Shown here in pieces: positions 34,105 to 43,900 of a DNA stretch of 64,000 nucleotides. The position numbers and the translations under genes are program-made. A model generated the notes under the pieces. It was given only the letters and a program-made list of their open reading frames with translations. It did not search any database and was not told the DNA's origin. This DNA comes from Hydractinia symbiolongicarpus (lineage: Eukaryota; Cnidaria; Hydrozoa; Anthoathecata; Hydractiniidae). Within the stretch, counting starts at the first letter, position 1; every line of letters starts with the position of its first letter. The stretch spans positions 4,962,001-5,026,000 of the forward strand of contig NC_079889.1 in the NCBI RefSeq assembly GCF_029227915.1. Reading direction: 5' to 3'.

Positions 34105-37100
34105 TGGAAGGAATTGTCCAATGGTAACCTTCGCAGGCAGATGGAACCACCTGATATACGTGTGAGGCCTTTATTAGACTGCAAAAGGCCATATTACAGC
34201 CTTCATAGGACTGTGCACGTAGTTAAGAGCGTTCTAAGGCGACGGCGCTAATGAAAATGACTTGGGACGTTGTAGCGCATTGAGACTGGAACAACTAGTC
34301 CAATGCTAACCTGCGCAGGCAGGTGAAACCACGTGATTTACGTGTGAAGTCTTTATTAGACTGCAAAAGGCCATATTACAGCCTTTAATGGACTGTGCAC
34401 GTAGTTAAGAGTGTTCTAAGGCCTCAGCGCTAAGGAGAACCACTTGGAACGTTGTAGTGCATTGAGAAATAGTACAATAGTAACCTGCACAGGCAGATGG
34501 AACCACATTATTTACGTGTGAGGCCTTTATTAGACTGCAAAAGGCCATACTACAGCCTTTATAGGACTGTGCACGTAGTTAAGAGCGTTTTAAGGCGATG
34601 GCGCTAATGAAAATGACTTGGGACGTTGTAGCGCATTGAGACTGGAAGGAATGGTCCAATGGTAACCTTCGCAGGCAGGTGAAACCACGTGTGAAGCCTT
34701 TATTAGTCTGCAAAAGGCCATATTACGGCCTTTATAGGACTGTGCACGTAGTTAAGAGTGTTGTAAGGCCATTGCGCTAAGGAAAACCTCTTGGAACGTT
34801 GTAGTGCATTGAGACTGGATGGAATAGTACAATGGTAACCTTCGCAGGCAGATGAAAACACGTGATCTACGTGTGAGGCCTTTATTGGACTGCAAAAGGC
34901 CATATTACAGCCTTTATAGGACTGTGAACGTTGTTAAGAGTGTTCTAATGCAACGGCGCTAATGAAAACGACTTGGGACGTTGTAGCGCATTGAGACTGG
35001 AAGGAATAGTCCAATGGTAACCTTCGCAGGCAGGTGAAACCACGTGTGAAGCCTTTATTAGACTGCAAAAGGCCATAATTACAGACTTTATAGGACTGTG
35101 AACGTTGTTAAGAGTGTTCTAAAGCAATGGCGCTAATGAAAACGATTTGGGACGTTGTAGCGCTTTGAGACTGGAAGGAATAGTCCAATGGTAACCTTCG
35201 CAGGCAGATGGAACCACGTGATTTACGTGTGAGGCCTTTATTAGACTGCAAAAGGCCATATTACGGCCTTTATAGGACTGTGCACGTAGTTAAGAGTGTT
35301 TTCAGGCCACAGCGTTAAGGAAAACCTCTTGGAACGTTGTAGTGCATTGAGACTGAAAGGAATAGTCCAATGGTAACCTGCGCAGGCAGGTGGAACCACG
35401 TGATTTACGTGTGAGGCCTTTATTAGACTGCAAAAGGCCATATTACAGCCTTTATAGGACTGTGCACGTAGTTAAGAGCGTTCTAAGGCGACGGCGCTAA
35501 TGAAAATGACTTGGGACGTTGTAGCGCATTGAGACTGGAAGGAATAGTCCATTGGTAACCTTCGCAGGCAGATGGAACCACCTGATTCACGTGTGAGGCC
35601 TTTCTTAGACTGCAAAAGGCCATATTACAGTCTTTATAGGACTGTGCACGTAGTTAAGCGAGTTCTAAGTCGACGGCGCTAATGAAAATGACTTGGGACG
35701 TTGTAGCGCACTAAAACTGGAAGGAATAGTCCAATGGTAACCTGCGCAGGCAGATGGAGCCACGTGATTTACGTGTGAGGCCTTTATTAGACTGCAAAAG
35801 GCCATATTACAGCCTTCATAGGACTGTGCACGTAGTTAAGAGCGTTCTAAGGCGACAGCGCTAATGAAAATGACTTGGAACGTTGTAGCGCATTGAGACT
35901 GAAACAACTAGTCTAATGCTAACCTGCGCAGGCAGGTGAAACCACGTGATTTACGTGTGAAGCCTTTATTAGACTGCAAAAGGCCATATTACGGCCTTTA
36001 TAGGACTGTGCACGTAGTTAAGAGTGTTTTAAGGCGACGGCGCTAATGAAAATGACTTGGGACGTTGTAGCGCATTGAGACTGGAAGGAATAGTCCAATG
36101 GTAACCTTAGCAGGCAGGTGAAACCACGTGATTTACGCGTGAAGCCTTTATTAGACTGCAAAATGCCATATTACGGCCTTTATAGGACTGTGCACGTAGT
36201 TAAGGGTGTTGTAAGGCCATGGCGCTAAGGAAAAACCCTTGGAACGTTGTATTGCATTGAGACTGGAAGAAATAGTACAATGGTAAACTGCGCAGGCAGC
36301 TGAAACCGCGTGATTTACGTCTGCGGCCTTTATTGGACTGCAAAAGGCCATAATACGGCCTTTATAGGACTGTGCACGTAGTTAAGAGTGTTGTAAGGCC
36401 ACGGCGCTAAGGAAAACCTCTTGGAACGTTGTAGTGCATTGAGATTGTAAGGAATAGTCCAACGGTAACCTGCGCAGGCAGGTGAAACCACGTTATTTAC
36501 GTGTGAACCCTTTATTAGACTGCAAAATGCCATACTACGGCCTTTATAAGATTGTGAACGTAGTTAAGAGTGTTCTAAGGCAACGGCGCTAATGAAAACG
36601 ACTTGGGACGTTGTAGCGCATTGAGACTGGAACGACTAGTCCAATGGTAACCTGCGCAGGCAGCTGAAACCGCGTGATTTACGTCTGCGGCCTTTATTGG
36701 ACTGCAAAAGGCCATATTACGGCTTTTATAGGACTGTGCCCGTAGTTAAGAGTGTTGCAAGGCCACCGCGCCAAGGAAAACCACTTGGAACGTCGCAGTG
36801 CATTGCGACTGGAAGGAATAGTACAATAGTAACCTGAGCAGGCAGAGGGAACCACGTGATTTACGTGTGAGGCCTTTATGAGACTGCAAAAGGCCATATT
36901 ACAGCCTTTATAGGACTGTGCACGTAGTTAAGAGCGTTCTAACGCGACGTCGCTAATGAAAATAACTTGGGACGTTGTAGCGCTTTGAGACTTGAAGGAA
37001 TAGTCCAATGGTAACCTGCGCAGGCAGATGGAGCCACGTGATTTACGTGTGAGGCCTTTATTAGACTGCAAAAGGCCATATTACAGCCTTCATAGGACTG

Positions 37101-38629
37101 TGCACGTAGTTAAGAGCGTTCTAAGGCGACGGCGGTAATGAAAACCTCTTGGAACGTCGCAGTGCATTGCCGCTGGAAGGAATAGTACAATAGTAACCCG
37201 CGCAGGCAGAGGGAACCACGTGATTTACGTGTGAGGCCTTTATGAGACTGCAAAAGGCCATATTACAGCCTTTATAGGACTGTGCACGTAGTTAAGAGGG
37301 TTCTAAGGCGACGTCGCTAATGAAAATAACTTGGGACGTTGTAGCGCATTGAGACTGGAAGGAATAGTCCAATGGTAACCTTAGCAGGCAGGTGAAACCA
37401 CGTGATTTACGCGTGAAGCCTTTATTAGACTGCAAAATGCCATATTACGGCCTTTATAGGACTGTGCACGTAGTTAAGGGTGTTGTAAGGCCATGGCGCT
37501 AAGGAAAAACCCTTGGAACGTTGTATTGCATTGAGACTGGAAGAAATAGTACAATGGTAAACTGCGCAGGCAGGTGAAACCACGTGATTTAATTGTGAGG
37601 CCTTTATTAGACTGCAAAAGGCCATATTACAGCCTTTATAGGACTGTGCACGTAGTTAAGCGCGTTCTAAGTCGACGGCGCTAATGAAAATGACTTGGGA
37701 CGTTGTAGCGCATTGAGACTGGAACAACTAGTCCAATGGTAACCTGCGCAGGTAGATGGAAACACGCGATCTACGTCTGCGGCCTTTATTGGACTGCAAA
37801 AGGCCATATTACGGCTTTTATAGCACTGTGCCCGCAGTTAAGAGTGTTGTAAGGCCATGGCGCTAAGGAAAACCACTTGGAACGTTGTAGTGCATTCAGA
37901 CTGGAAGAAATAGTACAATAGTAACCTGCGCAGGCAGATGGAACCACGTGATTTACGTGTGAGGCTTTTATTAGACTGCAAAAGGCCATATTACAGCCTT
38001 TATAGGACTGTGCACGTAGTTAAGAGCGTTTTAAGGCGACGGCGCTAATGAAAATGACTTGGGACGTTGTAGCGCATTGAGACTGGAAGGAATAGTCCAA
38101 TGGTAACCTTCGCAGGCAGGTGAAACCACGTTATTTACGTGTGAACCCTTTATTAGACTGCAAAATGCCATACTACGGCCTTTATAAGATTGTGAACGTA
38201 GTTAAGAGTGTTCTAAGGCAACGGCGCTAATGAAAACGACTTGGGACGTTGTAGCGCATTGAGACTGAAACGACTAGTCCAATGGTAACCTGCGCAGGCA
38301 GCTGAAAACGCGTGATTTACGTCTGCGGCCTTTATTGGACTGCAAAAGGCCATATTACGGCCTTTATAGGACTGTGCCCGTAATTAAGAGTGTTGCAAGG
38401 CCACCGCGCCAAGGAAAACCACTTGGAACGTCGCAGTGCATTGCGACTGGAAGGAATAGTACAATAGTAACCTGCGCAGGCAGATGGAACCACGTGATTT
38501 ACGTGTGAGGCCTTTATTAGACTGCAAAAGGCCATATTACAGCCTTTATAGGACTGTGCACGTAGTTAAGAGCGTTCTAAGGCGACGGCGCTAATGAAAA
38601 TGACTTGTGACGTTGTAGCGCATTGAGAC
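34105..38629 (+). repeat. 4525-bp tandem duplication, copy 2
   Basis: Direct tandem partner of 29580-34104 with very few differences, for example CATTGCCGCTGG at 37170 against CATTGCGGCTGG at 32645. Similarity to copy 1 stops near 38639, where GGAATAGTCC...AAACTTCGC replaces GGAATTGTCC...AACCTTCGC. Its last 1.4 kb is also part of the first copy of the later 1638-bp duplication. Confidence 0.87.
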
Positions 38630-38880
38630 TGGAAGGAATAGTCCAATGGTAAACTTCGCAGGCAGGTGAAACCACGTGATTTACGTGTGAGGCCTTTATT
38701 AGACTGCAAAAGGCCATATTACAGCCTTTAATGGACTGTGCATGTAGTTAAGAGTGTTCTAAGGCCTCAGCGCTAAGGAGAACCACTTGGAACGTTGTAG
38801 TGCATTGAGACTGGAAGAAATAGTACAATAGTAACCTGCGCAGGCAGATGGAACCACGTGATTTACGTGTGAGGCCTTTA
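37243..38880 (+). repeat. 1638-bp tandem duplication, copy 1 (9 monomers)
   Basis: Nine monomers exactly (9 x 182). The copy begins in TTTATGAGACTG near 37243 and matches the next 1638 bases of array sequence. It retains the uninterrupted GTAGTTAAGAGCG at 38563-38575 that corresponds to the transposon target in copy 2. Differences noted between copies: 37966 T against 39604 C, and 38433 G against 40071 C. Confidence 0.9.
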
Positions 38881-40203
38881 TGAGACTGCAAAAGGCCATA
38901 TTACAGCCTTTATAGGACTGTGCACGTAGTTAAGAGGGTTCTAAGGCGACGTCGCTAATGAAAATAACTTGGGACGTTGTAGCGCATTGAGACTGGAAGG
39001 AATAGTCCAATGGTAACCTTAGCAGGCAGGTGAAACCACGTGATTTACGCGTGAAGCCTTTATTAGACTGCAAAATGCCATATTACGGCCTTTATAGGAC
39101 TGTGCACGTAGTTAAGGGTGTTGTAAGGCCATGGCGCTAAGGAAAAACCCTTGGAACGTTGTATTGCATTGAGACTGGAAGAAATAGTACAATGGTAAAC
39201 TGCGCAGGCAGGTGAAACCACGTGATTTAATTGTGAGGCCTTTATTAGACTGCAAAAGGCCATATTACAGCCTTTATAGGACTGTGCACGTAGTTAAGCG
39301 CGTTCTAAGTCGACGGCGCTAATGAAAATGACTTGGGACGTTGTAGCGCATTGAGACTGGAACAACTAGTCCAATGGTAACCTGCGCAGGTAGATGGAAA
39401 CACGCGATCTACGTCTGCGGCCTTTATTGGACTGCAAAAGGCCATATTACGGCTTTTATAGCACTGTGCCCGCAGTTAAGAGTGTTGTAAGGCCATGGCG
39501 CTAAGGAAAACCACTTGGAACGTTGTAGTGCATTCAGACTGGAAGAAATAGTACAATAGTAACCTGCGCAGGCAGATGGAACCACGTGATTTACGTGTGA
39601 GGCCTTTATTAGACTGCAAAAGGCCATATTACAGCCTTTATAGGACTGTGCACGTAGTTAAGAGCGTTTTAAGGCGACGGCGCTAATGAAAATGACTTGG
39701 GACGTTGTAGCGCATTGAGACTGGAAGGAATAGTCCAATGGTAACCTTCGCAGGCAGGTGAAACCACGTTATTTACGTGTGAACCCTTTATTAGACTGCA
39801 AAATGCCATACTACGGCCTTTATAAGATTGTGAACGTAGTTAAGAGTGTTCTAAGGCAACGGCGCTAATGAAAACGACTTGGGACGTTGTAGCGCATTGA
39901 GACTGAAACGACTAGTCCAATGGTAACCTGCGCAGGCAGCTGAAAACGCGTGATTTACGTCTGCGGCCTTTATTGGACTGCAAAAGGCCATATTACGGCC
40001 TTTATAGGACTGTGCCCGTAATTAAGAGTGTTGCAAGGCCACCGCGCCAAGGAAAACCACTTGGAACGTCCCAGTGCATTGCGACTGGAAGGAATAGTAC
40101 AATAGTAACCTGCGCAGGCAGATGGAACCACGTGATTTACGTGTGAGGCCTTTATTAGACTGCAAAAGGCCATATTACAGCCTTTATAGGACTGTGCACG
40201 TAG

Positions 40204-40207
40204 TTAA
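40204..40207. other. TTAA target site duplication, left
   Basis: TTAA lies directly before the element's first C. It is part of the satellite's own GTAGTTAAGAG motif, so the array offers this target in almost every monomer. Confidence 0.93.
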
Positions 40208-40220
40208 CCCTATTCGGTCC
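40208..40220 (+). repeat. Left terminal inverted repeat
   Basis: Thirteen bases, CCCTATTCGGTCC, the reverse complement of 40939-40951. The match extends through GGGG to 17 bases, but that part merges with a run of eight G. Thirteen bases is the terminal repeat length of the founding piggyBac element. Confidence 0.93.
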
Positions 40221-40221
40221 G

Positions 40222-40244
40222 GGGGGGGCGGATTCCGCCCCCCC
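40222..40244. repeat. Left subterminal palindrome
   Basis: Two perfect 11-base arms around a single central T at 40233, core GGCGGATTCCGCC, with seven G on the left and seven C on the right. One base separates it from the 13-bp end. It is matched by an inverted counterpart at 40885-40907, so it may be a transposase-binding internal repeat. Confidence 0.88.
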
Positions 40245-40258
40245 TGACGGTTTTTTTT

Positions 40259-40447
40259 TAATAACTCCTGATTGCTTTGCTGTATGGCTATGATACTTAC
40301 TGAGTTTCAACATTTATCTATTAGACACCTGCATGCTAATTTTTTAGGTCCCATGCCTTTCAGAGGCTTTGATATTGGCCATTACTCGAAACTACCCCTA
40401 AAAATCTCTATGAAATCCTTATAATGGGGAAAATATAATAACTCCTG
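40259..40447 (+). repeat. 12-bp direct repeat inside the transposon
   Basis: TAATAACTCCTG occurs at 40259-40270 and again at 40436-40447, 177 bases apart. The intervening sequence is not otherwise repeated. It may be chance or a remnant of an internal rearrangement. Confidence 0.55.
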
Positions 40448-40562
40448 TTAGGATTATCCTTAGAACTTGAAACTTGCAACACAACTTTGTTTCATCAAGA
40501 AGAATCATTTTGAATAATTTGAACACGTGACTAATCCGATTTCCCGATTTTGTCGGATTTTA

Positions 40563-40593
40563 CCCGAAAATCGGAAAAAAACGGATTTTCGGG
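40563..40593. repeat. Internal hairpin of the transposon
   Basis: CCCGAAAATC (40563-40572) pairs perfectly with GATTTTCGGG (40584-40593) across an 11-base A-rich loop. A second small inverted repeat, AATCCGA/TCGGATT at 40533-40539 and 40553-40559, lies just upstream. Function unknown. Confidence 0.75.
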
Positions 40594-40884
40594 CATTTTT
40601 TGGCAATTTTTCATCCGATCCATGTAAAAACCGGAAGATATGTTAAATAACTTTTATTTAGCTTTCAGAAACTTCAAACAGAATGTAAAAATTCGCTCTA
40701 GAACAAAAGTAATTATATTTTAAGCAGATAGTGCCATTTTTAACAATTTTCAAGCTTTTGATGACGTCACAGAAAATGTGCTGACGCAAGCAAATTTTTT
40801 TTGGCGCCATTTCGTTCCTTTTATGACGTACTATAAGTGTGCCAAGTTTGATTCAATTTGAACAACCCTATGAAAAGTTATTGA

Positions 40885-40907
40885 GGGGGGGCGGAATCCG
40901 CCCCCCC
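40885..40907. repeat. Right subterminal palindrome with extended C tract
   Basis: Core GGCGGAATCCGCC with perfect 11-base arms around A at 40896. The C run continues to 40913, 13 C in all. It is separated from the right terminal repeat by 31 bases (40908-40938), against one base on the left. The tract length is prone to slippage and sequencing error. Confidence 0.86.
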
Positions 40908-40938
40908 CCCCCCGGTCATAGTATGTTCGAAAAACCCC

Positions 40939-40951
40939 GGACCGAATAGGG
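40939..40951 (-). repeat. Right terminal inverted repeat
   Basis: GGACCGAATAGGG, a perfect inverted match to the left end. It is preceded by CCCC (40935-40938), which pairs with the first four G of the left run. Confidence 0.93.
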
Positions 40952-40955
40952 TTAA
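40952..40955. other. TTAA target site duplication, right
   Basis: TTAA directly follows the final G of the element and continues into GAGCGTTCTAAGG of the same class B monomer. Removing one TTAA and the element restores the sequence seen at 38563-38575. Confidence 0.93.
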
Positions 40956-43900
40956 GAGCGTTCTAAGGCGACGGCGCTAATGAAAATGACTTGTGACGTT
41001 GTAGCGCATTGAGACTGGAAGGAATAGTCCAATGGTAAACTTCGCAGGCAGGTGAAACCACGTGATTTACGTGTGAGGCCTTTATTAGACTGCAAAAGGC
41101 CATATTACAGCCTTTAATGGACTGTGCATGTAGTTAAGAGTGTTCTAAGGCCTCAGCGCTAAGGAGAACCACTTGGAACGTTGTAGTGCATTGAGACTGG
41201 AAGAAATAGTACAATAGTAACCTGCGCAGGCAGATGGAACCACGTGATTTACGTGTGAGGCCTTTATTAGACTGCAAAAGGCCATATTACAGCCTTTATA
41301 GGACTGTGCACGTAGTTAAGAGCGTTTTAAGGCGACGGCGCTAATGAAAATGACTTGGGACGTTATAGCGCCATGAGACTGGAAGGAATAAGTCCAATGG
41401 TAACCTTCGCAGGCAGGTGAAACCACGTGATTTACGTGTGAAGCCTTTATTAGACTGCAAAATGCCATATTACGGCCTTTATAGGACTGTGCACGTAGTT
41501 AAGAGTGTTGTAAGGCCATGGCGCTAAGGAAAACCTCTTGGAACGTTGTAGCGCATTGAGACTGGAAGGAATAGTCCAATGGTAAACTTCGCAGGCAGGT
41601 GAAACCACGTGATTTACGTGTGAGGCCTTTATTAGACTGCAAAAGGCCATTTTACAGCCTTTATAGGAATGTGCACGTAGTTAAGAGCGTTCTAAGGCAA
41701 CGGCGCTAATGAAAATGACTTGGGACGTTGTAGTGCATTGAGACTGGAAGAAATAGTACAATGGTAAACTGCGCAGGCAGATGGAACCACGTGATCTACG
41801 TGTGAGGCCTTTATTAGACTGCAAAAGGCCATATTACAGCCTTTATAGGACTGTGCACGTAGTTAAGAGCGTTCTAAGGCGATGGCGCTAATGAAAATGA
41901 CTTTGGACGTTGTAGCGCATTGAGACTGGAACGTCTAGACCAATGGTAACCTGCGCAGGCAGCTGAAACCGCGTGATTTACGTCTGCCGCCTTTATTGGA
42001 CTGCAAAAGGCCATATTACGGCCTTTATAGGACTGTGCACGTAGTTAAGAGTGTTGTAAGGCCAAGGCGCCAAGGAAAACCTCTTGGAACGTTGTAGTGC
42101 ATTGAGATTTGAAGGAATAGTCCAATGGTAACCTTTGCAGGCAGATGGAACCACGTGATTTACGTGTGAGGCCTTTATGAGACTGCAAAAGGCCATATTA
42201 CAGCCTTTATAGGACTGTGCACGTAGTTAAGAGCGTTCTAAGGCGACGTCGCTAATGAAAATAACTTGGGACGTTGTAGCACATTGAGACTGGAAGAAAT
42301 AGTCCAATGGTAACCTTTGCAGACTGGTGAAACCACGTGATTTACGTGTGAAGCCTTTATTAGACTGCAAAAGGCCATATTACGGCCTTTATAGGACTGT
42401 GCACGTAGTTAAGAGTGTTGTAAGGCCATGGCGCTAAGGAAAACCTCTTGGAACGTTGAAGTGCATTGAGACTTGAAGGAATAGTCCAATGGTAACCTTC
42501 GCAGGCAGGTGAAACCACGTGATTTACGTGTGAAGCCTTTATTAGACTGCAAAATGCCATATTACGGCCTTTATAGGACTGTGCACGTAGTTAAGAGTGT
42601 TGTAAGGCCACGGCGCGAAGGAAAACCTCTTGGAACGTTGTAGTGCATTGAGACTGGAACGTCTAGTCCAATGGTAACCTGCGCAGGCAGCTGAAACCGC
42701 GTGATTTACGTCTGCGGCCTTTATTGGACTGCAAAAGGCCATATTACGGCTTTTATAGGATTGTGAACGTAGTTAAGAGTGTTCTAAGGCGACGTCGCTA
42801 ATGAAAATAACTTGGGACGTTGTAGCGCATTAAGACTTGAAGGAATAGTCCAATGGTAACCTTCGCAGGCAGGTGAAACCACGTGATTTACGTGTGAAGC
42901 CTTTATTAGACTGCAAAATGCCATATTACGGCCTTTATAGGACTGTGCACGTAGTTAAGAGTGTTGTAAGGCCATGGCGCTAAGGAAAAACTCTTGGAAC
43001 GTTGTAGTGCATTGAGACTGGAAGAAATAGTACAATGGTAAACTGCGCAGGCAGATGGAACCACGTGATCTACGTGTGAGGCCTTTATTAGACTGCAAAA
43101 GGCCATATTACAGCCTTTATAGGACTGTGCGCGTAGTTAAGAGCGTTCTAAGGCGATGGCGCTAATGAAAATGACTTGGGACGTTGTAGCGCATTGAGAC
43201 TGGAACAACTAGTCCAATAGTAACCTGCGCAGGCAGGTGAAACCACGTGATTTACGTGTCACGCCTTTATTAGACTGCAAAAGGCCATATTACGGCCTTT
43301 ATAGGACTGTGCACGTAGTTAAGAGAGTTCTAAGGCGACGTCGCTAACGAAAATAACTTGGGACGTTGTAGCGCATTGAGACTTGAAGGAATAGTACAAT
43401 AGTAACCTGCGCAGGCAGAGGGAACCACGTGATTTACGTGTGAGGCCTTTATGAGACTGCAAAAGGCCATATTACAGCCTTTATAGGACTGTGCACGTAG
43501 TTAAGAGCGTTCTAAGGCGACGTTGCTAATGAAAATAACTTGGGACGTTGTAGCGCGTTGAGACTTGAAGGAATAGTCCAATGGTAACCTGCGCAGGCAG
43601 ATGGAGCCACGTGATTTACGTGTGAGGCCTTTATTAGACTGCAAAAGGCCATATTACAGCCTTCATAGGACTGTGCACGTAGTTAAGAGCGTTCTAAGGC
43701 GACGTCGCTAATGAAAATAACTTGGGACGTTGTAGCGCATTGAGACTTGAAGGAATAGTCCAATGGTAACCTTCGCAGGCAGGTGAAACCACGTGATTTA
43801 CGTGTGAAGCCTTTATTAGACTGCAAAATGCCATATTACGGCCTTTATAGGACTGTGCACGTAGTTAAGAGTGTTGTAAGGCCATGGCGCTAAGGAAAAC

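Larger units (their letters stand above)
1..40207 (+). repeat. 182-bp satellite array, left block
   Basis: About 221 head-to-tail monomers of 182 bp, all in one orientation. I phase monomers from GCCTTTAT, which recurs at 182-base spacing (for example 923, 1105). Conserved landmarks in order are GCCTTTATTAGACTGC, CCATATTAC, GCCTTTATAGGACTGTG, GTAGTTAAGAG, GAACGTTGTAGTGCATTGAG, GCAGGCAG and CACGTGATTTACGTGTG. Divergence is concentrated between GTTAAGAG and the CATTGAG motif and defines monomer classes. No inversion or foreign DNA was seen before 40208. The unit length is close to a nucleosome plus linker, which is usual for centromeric satellites, but centromere function is inference only. Confidence 0.98.
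40208..40951. mobile_element. Non-autonomous piggyBac-like DNA transposon (MITE), 744 bp
   Basis: The only non-satellite DNA in the window. It is flanked by a TTAA duplication and has perfect 13-bp terminal inverted repeats starting CCCTATTCGG, extendable to 17 by adjacent G/C. Subterminal GC-rich palindromes sit next to each end. TTAA targeting and ends beginning CCC are hallmarks of the piggyBac superfamily. The interior is AT-rich, has no open frame of useful length and no transposase motif, so mobility would depend on an enzyme encoded elsewhere. Orientation cannot be assigned. Family name is not recognised; another TTAA-using group is possible but less likely. Confidence 0.85.
38881..41266 (+). 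repeat. 1638-bp tandem duplication, copy 2, interrupted by a transposon
   Basis: Its length of 2386 bases is 1638 plus 748, the 744-bp element and its 4-bp target duplication. Sequence right of the element (40956 onward) matches 38570 onward, including the private AATGACTTGTGACG and the class C monomer with TTTAATGGACTGTGCATG. It diverges at 41268, where TTATTAGAC replaces TTATGAGAC. The duplication therefore spans the insertion site on both sides. Confidence 0.9.

Noticed and set aside
40762-40769. TGACGTCA (CRE-like) site in the transposon as a promoter element
   Set aside because: A single 8-base match is expected by chance often enough, and no TATA box, start site or transcript is evident nearby.
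40208-40951. Gene or exon inside the insertion
   Set aside because: The interior is AT-rich with frequent stops in all frames; no useful open frame, splice-like pattern or transposase motif was seen.
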